Source: Firmicutes bacterium HGW-Firmicutes-15
Lineage (GTDB): Bacteria > Bacillota > Syntrophomonadia > Syntrophomonadales > Syntrophomonadaceae
Direction: 5' to 3'
NCBI GenBank assembly: GCA_002840245.1
Contig: PHAA01000020.1
Span: forward strand, 1-63,897
Length of the DNA stretch: 63,897 bases
The notes beneath the pieces are model-generated. The model had not been told where the DNA came from, did not search any database, and saw only the letters and a list, made by a program, of their open reading frames with translations. Of the stretch, positions 17,490 through 27,357 are shown one piece after another; the stretch's first letter is position 1; each line of letters opens with the position of its first letter. The translations under genes and the position numbers were made by a program.

Positions 17490-19760
17490 ATGACGAGGCT
17501 TAAAGACCTTTTAAAATACCTCACCATTTTAGCCATAACCATGGTTCTCGTAATGTCCGGGATCATTTTCCAGGACAATGCACAAGCCCTTAACGGACCG
17601 GGCAACAAAGCTGGGAATTTTTTGGGTTATGCCTATGTAGACAGCCATAATATAAAAGTCTTTACCGACAAGGGAAACGCCAATCCGTTGCCAGGACAGG
17701 TTAAAATATTTGAGGGTGTTGGTCCTGATGGCAATCAAGTAGCCATTGAAAGTACTATAGATGATGGTAAATTAAATTTCATCACGGGTATTTCTGATTT
17801 AGGTTCGTCTGGTTCCATCGAAGCAACTTCCACGATAATAAGAACTAAAGATGCTTTTCAACCCGGAAATATATACACAGTGTGGGTAAGCAGTACGGTG
17901 AAAGGAAACAACGGGATTACCATCGGCAATTACTTTTTTAATCAGAATTCCCAATTTTCCTTTGAGGTCCCCGACAGCGACGGAAACTACCATGCTCCGG
18001 TAACCATTGCAAGCAGGCCTGAAAACGGTACGAACATGGTTCCCTGGGAGGGCAACATTGCTTTTACGGTAAACCAGGCCGTATATAATCACGAGGAAGT
18101 GAGATCAGGGCTGGTTATTAGAAAGAATGGGGATGTCTTGGCCCCCGGTACGGAGATGTACTCCCCGGTGGTAAATTATGGGCATAACAGTTTTTTCTTT
18201 CCCATGAACGGTTCCGGGGCAGCGACATCATATAACCTGAGTCCGGATGCCGATTATTCGCTGACCATACCGCCGATAAAAGATACTAGTGGTTCGGAAC
18301 TTTTAGCGGAGCAAACCATTGCATTTCATACCACTGGCATTGACCTGCCGCCAGGACCGAAAAGCGCACCTCGACTGACGCTGAACAGTGAATCTTTATC
18401 CTTCGAGTGGGACTCGTTAACTGATGCCAGCAATTTTAATATTAGCGGATATAATTTATACGCCAGCCGGGACCCGTATTGGAGTTTAGTGAAGATCAAT
18501 GCCGAGCCGATTACCGGAAATGCCTATACTACGACTTTAGCTGCTGCAGGATTGGATGCCGCCAATTCCTATTACTTCCGCTATACGGCAGTTAACGCCG
18601 GCGGTGAAACCGGTTTTTCGCCTTATGTGTCCTCCGATGCCAACTTACCGATTTGGGGTGAGCAGAGTGCTGTTACGGTAAGCAATATTAGCAAAGACAG
18701 CTTGACTCTTAGCTGGCCTGCGGCCACCGACAATTCGGGGGCAATATCTTCATATCAAATCTACCTCAACGGCACCTTGCTGGATAATGTGACGGGGAAC
18801 ATATTGACTTATAAAGTCACCGGCTTAAATAAAAACACCCAGTATAACTTCAAAATAGAGGCTGGCGATGCAGCAGAGAACTGGACTTCCAATGGACCTT
18901 CAATTACAGCTTTGACCGCCCTGCCATTGGTTTGGGATGCCGCCACGGACAATATAGCGGTAACGAAATATAAACTTTACCAAGATAATCAGGTTTTGGT
19001 CGAACTAGATGGGAATACGACTTCCTATACTGTTGGCGGCCTAACCTCCGGGATTTCGTATAACTTCAAGGTTGAGGCGGGAGACGCGGCTGGCAACTGG
19101 AGCAGCAATGGCCCCACACTGACGGTATCGACTGCAGCACCGGACCCAGGAAGTGCAGTTCCACCGTCTGCCTCACCAGATGGTGGAGCTGTAGTGAACG
19201 GTACTTTGGTAATCCTGACCACCAGTACCCAGGATGCAATTATTTACTATACCCTGGATGGCAGTAACCCTTCTGTAGATACAAGTACAGCGTATACCGG
19301 ACCCATTACGATAAATGAACCGCTCACCGTCAAGGCCATCGCGGTCAAGCCCGGTATGAGCAATAGTGGTGTAATGACTGCCGCGTACACGATCAAGACC
19401 GACCCTGGCAACAGTGTTATCGGTGTATATACAGTAACCCCTGCTGACCACCCCAGTTATACCAATGCAAAGACCGCCGATGGCATAGACATATTGACTG
19501 TAAACAGCGGTTTTACGGGCAACCAGGATTTCACTGTTACCGTAAGTTCTGTTATCGCGCACCAGGGCAGTGAGAAAGCCGTGTTCGTGCAAATAAGGAA
19601 CGATGTACAGTTGAATCTGAACACGGCAGCAGCAGACTTTGATACCGTCAATACTGCTTCAGCAAGCTTTGATGTGCAGCCTGGTGACATAGTCAAAGTA
19701 TACATCGTCGATGATCTATACACCACTACCGGCAACATAGCAACGGTGTTGGAGCAGTAA
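17490..19760 (+). CDS. Secreted Ig/FN3 protein with chitobiase-like C-terminal domain
   Basis: 756 residues from ATG 17490 (AAAGGAGG upstream); an in-frame ATG at 17448 lacks a site. Order: signal peptide (LTILAITMVLVMSGIIFQDNAQA), an Ig-like half homologous to the 13162 protein (GITIGNYFFNQNSQFSF, MVPWEGNIAFTV, FFFPMNGSG), FN3 domains at roughly 280-370, 385-480 and 480-560 (the last shortened at its start), a CHB_HEX_C-type domain (DAIIYYTLDGSNPSVDTSTAYTG), and a ~110-residue C-terminal module of unknown type. No anchor is visible. It is 54 bases after the 14626 gene and 115 bases before the SLH protein. Confidence 0.83.
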   Translation: MTRLKDLLKYLTILAITMVLVMSGIIFQDNAQALNGPGNKAGNFLGYAYVDSHNIKVFTDKGNANPLPGQVKIFEGVGPDGNQVAIESTIDDGKLNFITGISDLGSSGSIEATSTIIRTKDAFQPGNIYTVWVSSTVKGNNGITIGNYFFNQNSQFSFEVPDSDGNYHAPVTIASRPENGTNMVPWEGNIAFTVNQAVYNHEEVRSGLVIRKNGDVLAPGTEMYSPVVNYGHNSFFFPMNGSGAATSYNLSPDADYSLTIPPIKDTSGSELLAEQTIAFHTTGIDLPPGPKSAPRLTLNSESLSFEWDSLTDASNFNISGYNLYASRDPYWSLVKINAEPITGNAYTTTLAAAGLDAANSYYFRYTAVNAGGETGFSPYVSSDANLPIWGEQSAVTVSNISKDSLTLSWPAATDNSGAISSYQIYLNGTLLDNVTGNILTYKVTGLNKNTQYNFKIEAGDAAENWTSNGPSITALTALPLVWDAATDNIAVTKYKLYQDNQVLVELDGNTTSYTVGGLTSGISYNFKVEAGDAAGNWSSNGPTLTVSTAAPDPGSAVPPSASPDGGAVVNGTLVILTTSTQDAIIYYTLDGSNPSVDTSTAYTGPITINEPLTVKAIAVKPGMSNSGVMTAAYTIKTDPGNSVIGVYTVTPADHPSYTNAKTADGIDILTVNSGFTGNQDFTVTVSSVIAHQGSEKAVFVQIRNDVQLNLNTAAADFDTVNTASASFDVQPGDIVKVYIVDDLYTTTGNIATVLEQ

Positions 19761-19874
19761 GTCAGTTGCACGCCGGGAGGAAGTAAAGAATTTGCCCTTC
19801 AGCCCGGCATGTGAAAGGATTTTCGAGAGGCCGGCTTACTGACAGGCCTGCCAGGTATAAAGGAGAGGTGAAAA

Positions 19875-22800
19875 GTGAAGTTTAAGTCGCGACTTGTTAT
19901 CATATTAACGTTTCTAATGATGCTGCAGAGTGTTCTGTTCGGTGGGGCGGCATTTGCTGCCAGTGGTTCAAATGTGCCCAATGTCACCGAATACGGACTG
20001 TATAATTATGTGGACAATAACACCACCGCACCCACGGCAGTTCAGGTAAAATCTACAGGCAACGACGGGGAAACATACAACGCCTGGCCGTGGGAGGCAC
20101 TTACGCAGATACCCTGTGCTTTTGACAGCAATGTGGGCATCGGGATAAAATTTGCCGTTAATGTTGCCACCCCCACCTACTGGGATCAAAATGCTACCAG
20201 ATTAAAAATGTATGATTCGGCCAACAATCTGGTAGCCGTAAACGTAATCAGGTTGGGCAATGGGGAAAGTTCGGATGTAAATAAAAACTACATCTTTGTG
20301 CTGCCTCAGGGAGCCTTGCAGCCTTCCAGCTCATATAAAATTGTTATCGATTCAGAAGTAACCGCCAACAATGGCCAGCAAGCAGGTAAAGTACAGCAGG
20401 TCAACTTTACCACGGCAGGCGAGTCTACTACTCCTAGCAGCGTCAGCCTGGGCTTGAACAAACCTAATGCGATAGCCGGGGCGAGTGTGATTGTTTCCGG
20501 CACTGCCGAACCCAATAAGTGGGTATCGATACAGGCGCTGGACAGCGCTTCAAACATCGTCGTTTACAATGCTGTTAAGTCCAATGCCAGCGGCAGCTAC
20601 AGCGATACATTTAAAGTGCCCGCAGTTTCCCCGGGGATATTTAACATTGTTGCTGGCTACGGCAGCAATGTTGCTACTGCTAGCCTGAACGTAATACCGG
20701 AAGCTACAGCTGACACAATAATCCCCAGCAATAGTACTATGGCTATAACCTCTAATACCCCGAGCGGTGTTACCCTTACCGTTGCTCAGGACTCCAGCCT
20801 TAATTTTGCAGAACAGCTAAGCAGCAACTCTGAAGGCGGTGTATCAACAGACAGCCTGAAGGGCTTCAATATCAAAAGTGATGATTCCAGCCCAGTGCAG
20901 GTAGAAATGACTTACCCAGAAGGTACGATCATCAGCGCAGCAGCAGGCTGGGACGGGAACAGCAAAAACCCTACGGTTCAGGCCGCCAACACGGTTACTG
21001 TAACTCCGGATTCCGGGATGAAAGCCACAGTCAGCACGGTAATTGAAATTGGTTTCGGCAATGTGCCTCTGACTTTCAACAAAGCCGTACGTATCCTTAT
21101 TCCCGGTGAAGCCGGGAAGGATGTGGGGTATTACCGCAACGGGACATTTACCAAGATCAGCACGGTTTTATCTGCTGATTCTCAGGCCGCTGGTGATGCA
21201 CTGGCCGCGGGAGGAGATGGCCGTATTGACGTCGGTTCCGACCTGGTAATCTGGACCAAGCATTTTACCCAGTTTGTCACTTACACCCAGACTGCGGGCG
21301 GCAGTGGCGGCGACAGCGGATCTTCCTCAGCGCCTTCCTGGCCTTCGGGCAGCACGCTGACCGGGACTAAAGCCGAGCAAGTGGTAACTCTGACCTGGAC
21401 TGCCGCTACGGATAATGTTGGGGTTACTGGATACAAGATCTATATGGAAGACACTGAGGTTGCCACCGTAGACGGAAGTACTCTGACTTGTCAGATTCCT
21501 AATGTCGATGGCCAACATATTTTCAAAGTCCAAGCAGTTAACGCGGCCGGCAAATGGACAACTAACGGGCCTAAGAGTGACAAGATTGGCGGCGGCGGCA
21601 ATAACCCCCTGAATTATATCAGCTCCAACCTTACCAGCATCACCGGCAACGTATCAAGCGGCGGGGAGTCGGTAGACGGCAGTTCAAACGTGTCGGTCAA
21701 TCCGGTAATCAGAATTGTTTTTGATCGTAATGTCACCGGGGACGCGATCTGGCCTGCCAACCAGCAGTGTTTCAGTATGCAGGACAGTTCAGGTACCAGC
21801 GTATCGATAAAGGTTGAAAAAATATCGAATGCGGTGAACTTTGCGGAAAGACAGCATGTGTTTATCACCCCTAATAGCAAATTGACTGCGGGTAAAATAT
21901 ACACCATAACAATCAGCGGTAATCTCCGAGCCAATAATGGCAATACCCTGGGAAATAACGCTGTAATAACCTTTACTGTAGCAGGAGGGGCTGCCATTAC
22001 CACCGCTGGCCCCACTATTACTAACGGTGAGGGTTCGGTTGATCCGGCAATTGGGGCCACGGTTGGTCTTGGCGATTATGCCAAGGTAGTGATACCTGCT
22101 AATGCCTTAAAAGGAAGCAGCCTGCTTACGGTTGATGTTCAGAAGGTGGCATCGCCTCCGGCGGCTCCCGTGAATGCCAAAGCAGCCAGCGATGTGTACG
22201 ATTTTACGATTGGGAATAACAGCACCTACACCTTTGCCGGCAATGTTGCCATAACCTTGAGCTTTAACGCGAGCACGATTGGTACTGATGAGATGCCAGT
22301 CCTGTTCTACTACAACGAAACCCAGAATCAGTGGGTTTCTATCGGTGGAACAGTCTCTGGTTCAACCATTACAACGCAGGTTAATCACTTTACCAAGTTT
22401 GGCGTATTTGCGGTAAAGAAAACCGAAGTAGTACCGGTGGTTCCAGTGATTGCTGTACCTGCCGTCACCTTGACGGATATTGCGGGCCACTGGGCAGAAG
22501 CCAACATCAATAAATTGGTGGCTATGGGAGGCGTTAGCGGCTATTCGGACGGCAGCTTTAAACCCGATGAGAATATCAGCAGGGCTGAGTTTGTTACCGT
22601 GCTGGTAAAAGCATTTAAGCTGGAGACCAAAAGCGGCAAAGTCTTTGAGGACACAATGAATAGCTGGGCCAAGGATTACATTGCTACTGCAACGGCTTAT
22701 GGAATTACTAATGGCTACAATGATCAGATTTTTGGGGCTAATGACCTGATTACCCGTGAACAGATGGTGGTGATGGTCGTAAAAGCTGCCAAGCTTGTTC

Positions 22801-22979
22801 CGGAAGCCGGAGCTATTACCTTTGCGGATAGCGCTAGTATATCTCCATGGGCTCAAGAAGCAATCGCTACCTCCATTAAAAAAGGGATTATAAAAGGGTT
22901 CTCGGATAATACTGTAAGACCTGGAAAAAATGCCACCAGAGGTGAAGCGATTACCGTTATCGCTAATGCTTTAAACTAA
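19875..22979 (+). CDS. Large S-layer-anchored Cys-Ig protein with SLH domains
   Basis: 1034 residues, GTG 19875 behind AAAGGAGAGG. A signal peptide (LVIILTFLMMLQSVLFGGAAFA) is followed by an N-terminal Ig-like domain, a carboxypeptidase-regulatory-like segment (~190-280), a ~190-residue beta-rich region, an FN3 domain (~490-570), a Big_5 Ig-like domain with QQCFSMQDSSG (~580-700), a ZU5-like segment, and three SLH domains at the C-terminus (GVSGYSDGSFKPDENISRAEF). The Cys-Ig domain and SLH block closely resemble the protein at 5732 next to the MoSto-like gene. Likely cell-surface scaffold or capture protein, ending the second transcription unit after riboswitch 1. Confidence 0.87.
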   Translation: MKFKSRLVIILTFLMMLQSVLFGGAAFAASGSNVPNVTEYGLYNYVDNNTTAPTAVQVKSTGNDGETYNAWPWEALTQIPCAFDSNVGIGIKFAVNVATPTYWDQNATRLKMYDSANNLVAVNVIRLGNGESSDVNKNYIFVLPQGALQPSSSYKIVIDSEVTANNGQQAGKVQQVNFTTAGESTTPSSVSLGLNKPNAIAGASVIVSGTAEPNKWVSIQALDSASNIVVYNAVKSNASGSYSDTFKVPAVSPGIFNIVAGYGSNVATASLNVIPEATADTIIPSNSTMAITSNTPSGVTLTVAQDSSLNFAEQLSSNSEGGVSTDSLKGFNIKSDDSSPVQVEMTYPEGTIISAAAGWDGNSKNPTVQAANTVTVTPDSGMKATVSTVIEIGFGNVPLTFNKAVRILIPGEAGKDVGYYRNGTFTKISTVLSADSQAAGDALAAGGDGRIDVGSDLVIWTKHFTQFVTYTQTAGGSGGDSGSSSAPSWPSGSTLTGTKAEQVVTLTWTAATDNVGVTGYKIYMEDTEVATVDGSTLTCQIPNVDGQHIFKVQAVNAAGKWTTNGPKSDKIGGGGNNPLNYISSNLTSITGNVSSGGESVDGSSNVSVNPVIRIVFDRNVTGDAIWPANQQCFSMQDSSGTSVSIKVEKISNAVNFAERQHVFITPNSKLTAGKIYTITISGNLRANNGNTLGNNAVITFTVAGGAAITTAGPTITNGEGSVDPAIGATVGLGDYAKVVIPANALKGSSLLTVDVQKVASPPAAPVNAKAASDVYDFTIGNNSTYTFAGNVAITLSFNASTIGTDEMPVLFYYNETQNQWVSIGGTVSGSTITTQVNHFTKFGVFAVKKTEVVPVVPVIAVPAVTLTDIAGHWAEANINKLVAMGGVSGYSDGSFKPDENISRAEFVTVLVKAFKLETKSGKVFEDTMNSWAKDYIATATAYGITNGYNDQIFGANDLITREQMVVMVVKAAKLVPEAGAITFADSASISPWAQEAIATSIKKGIIKGFSDNTVRPGKNATRGEAITVIANALN

Positions 22980-22993
22980 GTGCAGTATTCCAA

Positions 22994-23042
22994 CCAGCGG
23001 CCTCACCTGGGAATTTGAACTGGGTGAGGTGCTGGGTTTTAT
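22994..23042 (+). terminator. Terminator after the large SLH gene
   Basis: CCAGC..CCTCACC pairs with GGTGAGG.GCTGG (22994-23007 with 23023-23035), followed by GTTTTATT. Confidence 0.85.
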
Positions 23043-23158
23043 TAAGCAGTTAACCCATCATTTATCATTGCCTGCTTAATTGTGGGTTATATGAAAAATA
23101 TATGATTATGCAGGATTTATGGTTCTTGTGTCGAAGCATATATAAAACAATTAAATAT

Positions 23159-23308
23159 GCGCTCCGAGCCTGAAGACCTAAAGTTGTAACCAAGGTTATC
23201 AGGCCGTTAAGGTGTATCTGGAAACAGGTGCGCCTCCCATTGTGGAAAGGAGAAGCCGAATTCGACCCAATATTAGGTGAGTCTGCTTTTCGTGACTCGC
23301 CTTTTTTA
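23159..23308 (+). ncRNA. Moco-type riboswitch 2 with terminator
   Basis: Same pattern as the first: GCTCCGAGCC at 23160, GGTGTATCTGGAAACAGGTG stem, CGCCTCCCATTGTGGAAAGG, AGAAGCC, then a terminator GGTGAGTC / GACTCGCC with T run ending ~23308. Base changes in the GGAAAC-capped stem relative to copies 1 and 4 keep pairing. It lies upstream of the Cys-Ig membrane protein and the first FecBCD-type importer. Confidence 0.8.
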
Positions 23309-23320
23309 TTTTGGTTTGAT

Positions 23321-23338
23321 TACCAATAACTATTGGTA
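23321..23338. promoter_or_regulatory. Perfect palindrome between riboswitch 2 and the importer operon
   Basis: TACCAATA-AC-TATTGGTA is a perfect 8-base inverted repeat 13 bases past the riboswitch terminator. It may be a protein operator for a second promoter or a small RNA hairpin; nothing in the sequence decides. Confidence 0.45.
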
Positions 23339-23536
23339 TAGTTGCGTATGTTCGGCGTCACTTTTTAGCAGTGGGTTTGTATTTTTTGAGATGATGAACG
23401 GAAAAAAGAGGGGAGAGTAGCTTCCCATGCATAATGCCTGCAATAAAGTAAGTATTATGCATTGAACTTATATGTAGCCAAGGTATTATAGAAATTGGGA
23501 ACAAAAAACGGAATAAACTCTGAGGAGGCAGTGATT

Positions 23537-24337
23537 GTGAACCATAAGATCATTAAAAAGTCGAGGCTATTATCAATTGTAGTTCTGGCTGTGCTTGGAT
23601 GCCTATTAATGGCTTTACCAGTATTGGCGGCAGGTGATGGAAGCGGCGGGGGTCAGGGTGTACCTCTAGGTCTGGATTCATCCATTCCATCTGACGGCCA
23701 GAAGGACGTCCCTCTGACGGGAGATATTAAGCTTACGTTCAACAAGAATGTAATTTTCCTGGGAATAAGGGATGCTAATAAAACCTGCTTTTCACTTATA
23801 GCATCAGATGGCAGCAAGGTACCTATTGAAGTTATTATGGCTGATGACCAGACTACTGAAGGATTTGAAAAAAGAAGAGATATTTCTATTAGGCCGGTGC
23901 AGAAACTACAACCGGGAACTGCTTACGTTGTGAAAGTATCACCTCAGTTGCAGGCGAAAAACGGTATGAGTTTGGGCCACGAGGTAACGGTTAACTTTAT
24001 CACTGCAGGTGTTGCTCCCAAACCAGTGGAACCTGCGCCTGCGCCTGTACCTGTCGCTGATCCCGGAAAGACCCAGGTCGATGATAAGCAGCCGACTCCA
24101 ATAACTACTGATACCACCCCTAATATAACCAGTGAGTCCAGTCATCCCGTAGTGGAAAAAGCGCCAACGCCAACGCCAACGGTAGAAGAAAAGAAAACCG
24201 AGGTCGACGACAAATTACTTGCGACTGAACCAGTAAAAACCACTCAGAGTGCTAACCGAACTTATGCACTGGTTGCTGGGTTAGTATTGATAGCAGGTAT
24301 GGGGTATATTTATTCTAGAAAGAGAACTGGAAAATAG
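23537..24337 (+). CDS. Membrane-anchored Cys-Ig surface protein of the importer operon
   Basis: 266 residues from GTG 23537, nine bases after GAGGAGG; the open frame begins at 23495 without a site. Signal peptide (LLSIVVLAVLGCLLMALPVLAAG), one Big_5 Ig-like domain (about 48-158) with KTCFSL (Cys84), a Pro/Thr-rich stalk (160-240) that contains VDDK twice, and a C-terminal membrane helix with basic tail (ALVAGLVLIAGMGYIYSRKR). No LPXTG. Its Ig domain is the closest relative in this window of domain 2 of the XRE regulator. It sits 30 bases before the permease gene, which argues for a role in presenting ligand to the importer. Confidence 0.83.
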   Translation: MNHKIIKKSRLLSIVVLAVLGCLLMALPVLAAGDGSGGGQGVPLGLDSSIPSDGQKDVPLTGDIKLTFNKNVIFLGIRDANKTCFSLIASDGSKVPIEVIMADDQTTEGFEKRRDISIRPVQKLQPGTAYVVKVSPQLQAKNGMSLGHEVTVNFITAGVAPKPVEPAPAPVPVADPGKTQVDDKQPTPITTDTTPNITSESSHPVVEKAPTPTPTVEEKKTEVDDKLLATEPVKTTQSANRTYALVAGLVLIAGMGYIYSRKRTGK

Positions 24338-24367
24338 AAAACATAGCATAATCAGTGTCTATTAGGA

Positions 24368-25384
24368 GTGAACGAAACGAAGAAAAAATTGTTATATGCC
24401 TCGTTGGTCATTGGGCCACTGGCATTTATATTTATAACCCTTTTCATAGGGAGGTATCCGGTATCAATACCGGTGGTAGCCCAAATATTATGGTGTAAGT
24501 TCACCTTCAGTACTTGTAATCTACCTGATATTTACCAGACGCTCGTGTGGGATATTCGTATGCCCAGAGCTATTTTGGGCGCACTGGTAGGAGGCTCTCT
24601 GGCGGTCAGCGGGGCAGCCTTTCAGGGATTGTTTCGGAATCCTTTGGTAAGTTCTGGTATTCTGGGTGTTACTTCAGGAGCAGGTTTTGGAGCTGCTTTA
24701 GCTATCATACTTTTTCATGCCGCCACAGTTCCCATATACATTTCTGCCTTCCTTTTTGGAGGACTAGCGGTACTGCTCAGTTTCTTAATTGGGAGGGTAT
24801 ATAACACCACTCCGGTCATCATGCTGGTACTAGGCGGAACCATTGTTTCATCAGTGTTTTCAGCCTTAATATCCTTTACCAAATATGTGGCTGACCCTAC
24901 CAATGAACTGCCAAGTATAGTTTTTTGGTTGATGGGCAGTCTGGCCTCGGCCCGTTACCAGGATATTGTAATCGCTGGCCTTCCCATGGTGGTGGGAATT
25001 GTTGGTCTGGTAGCCGTTAGATGGCGGATAAATGTTCTATCAATGGGAGATAAAGAAGCCCATACGCTTGGCATTAATACTAAAATGAACAAGGGTATCG
25101 TAATCGTATGTGCCACCCTGGCTACAGCAGGGGCGGTATGTGTAAGCGGTATTATTGGCTGGGTGGGTCTGGTAATACCCCATATAGGCCGAATGCTGGT
25201 AGGCAACGATAACCGGGTATTGATTCCGACCAGCCTTTCTTTGGGAGCCTGTTTTCTCATCCTGGTTGATAACTTAGGCAGAATTATAACTGGTTCTGAA
25301 ATACCGCTGGGCATTTTAACCGCTCTGGTAGGTGGACCCTTCTTTGTTTATCTATTAAAGAGTACGAAGGGGGGCGGGTGGTAA
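24368..25384 (+). CDS. FecCD-family ABC importer permease (MolB/BtuC-like), system 1
   Basis: 338 residues, about ten membrane helices, FecCD family: LVWDIRMPRAILGALVGGSLAVSGAAFQGLFRNPL, the SGAGFGAALAI block, and GWVGLVIPHIGRMLVGNDNR, the segment that contacts the ATPase. The family carries siderophores, cobalamin, haem, and in Haemophilus influenzae MolBCA molybdate and tungstate. The Moco-type riboswitch upstream makes Mo/W or a chelate the best guess. GTG 24368 overlaps its own AGGAG-like site, so the start is slightly uncertain. It is followed three bases later by the ATPase gene. Confidence 0.88.
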   Translation: MNETKKKLLYASLVIGPLAFIFITLFIGRYPVSIPVVAQILWCKFTFSTCNLPDIYQTLVWDIRMPRAILGALVGGSLAVSGAAFQGLFRNPLVSSGILGVTSGAGFGAALAIILFHAATVPIYISAFLFGGLAVLLSFLIGRVYNTTPVIMLVLGGTIVSSVFSALISFTKYVADPTNELPSIVFWLMGSLASARYQDIVIAGLPMVVGIVGLVAVRWRINVLSMGDKEAHTLGINTKMNKGIVIVCATLATAGAVCVSGIIGWVGLVIPHIGRMLVGNDNRVLIPTSLSLGACFLILVDNLGRIITGSEIPLGILTALVGGPFFVYLLKSTKGGGW

Positions 25385-25387
25385 GCT

Positions 25388-26197
25388 ATGCCTTTACTTG
25401 AAGTACAGAATATCAATTTCGGCTATGACCAGCGGGATGTATTAAAGGATATATCTTTTCAGGTTAATAAAGGGGAAATATTTTTCCTTTTGGGTCCTAA
25501 CGGCTGTGGCAAAACCACTCTGCTGGACTGCGTCCTGGGGCTGTTAAGGCCTCGGAACGGTAATATACACCTTAATGGGACTAATATCAACGGGATTAAA
25601 CCCGAAAGCATTGCCCGGCAGGTAGCGTATGTACCTCAGAGCCATGAAAAGACGTTTCCCTATACCGTAAGGGATATTGTACTGATGGGACGGGCTTCTT
25701 ATATAGGATTATTTGCCTCTCCTTCCGAAGAGGATATGGCTATTGTCGAGGAGGCCTTAGCCTTGGTAGGCATTCTCCATCTTCGCGATCGTCGCTATAC
25801 TCAGCTAAGCGGAGGGGAAGGGCAACTGGTTATGATAGCCAGAGCACTGGCCCAGAAGACTCCACTGATTGTAATGGATGAACCAACTGCCCATTTGGAT
25901 TTCAAGCATGAACTGGTGATTATGGAAACCATTGTAGATCTGGTCAGAGAAACAGGTCTGTCCATTTTAATGGCTACCCATTTCCCTAATCATGCTTTTT
26001 ATTTTGAAAACAATGATATTGCCACCCGAGTAACGTTAATGAATGATAATAGATTCCTGAGAGCAGGGAGTCCGACTGAGGTTCTGTCGGAAGATAACCT
26101 GAAATTAATATATAATATCAATGCCCGGGTGGTATCATACCCTATCGATCTTGACCATGAACTAAGACAGGTTATACCTATTAGTACTAATAACTAG
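25388..26197 (+). CDS. ABC importer ATPase (FecE/MolC-like), system 1
   Basis: 269 residues with all motifs of an importer ATPase: Walker A GPNGCGKTT, Q-loop VPQS, signature LSGGEGQ (the usual LSGGQ with E), Walker B LIVMDEPTAHLD, and switch His in MATHFPNH. It powers the permease encoded immediately upstream. Cytoplasmic. Confidence 0.9.
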   Translation: MPLLEVQNINFGYDQRDVLKDISFQVNKGEIFFLLGPNGCGKTTLLDCVLGLLRPRNGNIHLNGTNINGIKPESIARQVAYVPQSHEKTFPYTVRDIVLMGRASYIGLFASPSEEDMAIVEEALALVGILHLRDRRYTQLSGGEGQLVMIARALAQKTPLIVMDEPTAHLDFKHELVIMETIVDLVRETGLSILMATHFPNHAFYFENNDIATRVTLMNDNRFLRAGSPTEVLSEDNLKLIYNINARVVSYPIDLDHELRQVIPISTNN

Positions 26198-26217
26198 GGG
26201 AGAAGGGAAGATACATA

Positions 26218-27315
26218 ATGAAATTACAGCGGAATGCAATAGTGCGCAGCTTTATTATCATAAGCCTTATACTTAGCCTCTTATTATCGGGAGGCTGCAA
26301 CAAGCAGCAAGCCAATGAGCCCCAGGCCGGTGCTGATACCATAACAATTACCGATTGCATAGGACGGCAGGTAAACATTCCCTCCCAAATAAACCGGATC
26401 GCTTGTCTATGCCCGGAATCGGGTTATGCACTAGCGATGTTTGGTAAAGGTGATAAAATCGTGGCCGTGGTGGGTGGATTACAAAGAGACCTTATTCTTA
26501 CCGACATGTATCCCGCGATAAAAGGACTCCCAGTGCCTAAGGGAAGCGCGGTAATTAATATTGAGGAATTAGTTAAAACCAAGCCGGATGTAGTTTTTGT
26601 TAAGAGCGATACCTCCAGCAGTGAAGCGGAAACAGAAAAACTGAACAAGAGCAAGATACCCTTTCTGGTAGTAGAGTTTAATAACATGAAGGGGCAGCAG
26701 GATGCTATTGAGATGATTGGCAAAGTAGTAGGAGCGACTGATAAAGCTGGTAAATATAATGCTTATTATCAAAAATGCATAGACCGCGTTCAGGAGCGGG
26801 TAGCGGGTATTCCTCAAGAGAAAAGGGTAAAGGTATATCATTCACTTAATGAAGCTATTCGGACTGATATCAAAGGCAGTCTTTCAGGCGATTGGATGCA
26901 GGCTGCTGGGGCTTTCAATGTTTCGGCCAATGAAAACTTGAGGGCATTGGAAGGCAAGTACTTTGCAAGTCTGGAGCAGATACTATTATGGAATCCGGAT
27001 GTGATCCTGGTTAATGAAGGAGCAGTAGTGAATTATATCTATACCAATAAACAATGGTCACCCCTGAAAGCGGTCAAAAATAAACAGGTCTTACAATTGC
27101 CCAATGGTATATCCAGGTGGGGTCACCCCTCGTCACCTGAGACCCCGCTAGCTGTTTTGTGGACCGCTAAGACTATATATCCGGATAAGTTTGCTGACCT
27201 GGATATGGTGGCAGAAACCAAATATTTCTATAAGGAATTTTTCAGCCTAGAATTATCAGATGAGGTAGTTAATAAAATTATATTTGGTGAAGGTATGCGA
27301 ATAGCCAGACAATAA
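26218..27315 (+). CDS. ABC importer substrate-binding lipoprotein (FecB/MolA-like), system 1
   Basis: 365 residues. Signal with lipobox LLLSGGC (Cys near residue 25), so a lipid-anchored binding protein. The two-lobed FecB/BtuF fold is indicated by TITDCIGRQVNIPSQINRIACL and by LLWNPDVILVNEGAVVNY near residue 260. It is 20 bases after the ATPase gene. Substrate not readable from sequence; molybdate, tungstate or a metal chelate is inferred from the riboswitch and operon. Confidence 0.87.
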   Translation: MKLQRNAIVRSFIIISLILSLLLSGGCNKQQANEPQAGADTITITDCIGRQVNIPSQINRIACLCPESGYALAMFGKGDKIVAVVGGLQRDLILTDMYPAIKGLPVPKGSAVINIEELVKTKPDVVFVKSDTSSSEAETEKLNKSKIPFLVVEFNNMKGQQDAIEMIGKVVGATDKAGKYNAYYQKCIDRVQERVAGIPQEKRVKVYHSLNEAIRTDIKGSLSGDWMQAAGAFNVSANENLRALEGKYFASLEQILLWNPDVILVNEGAVVNYIYTNKQWSPLKAVKNKQVLQLPNGISRWGHPSSPETPLAVLWTAKTIYPDKFADLDMVAETKYFYKEFFSLELSDEVVNKIIFGEGMRIARQ

Positions 27316-27357
27316 TATGATAAGACAGATTCTATTATTAATTTAGGAGGGTGTTTG

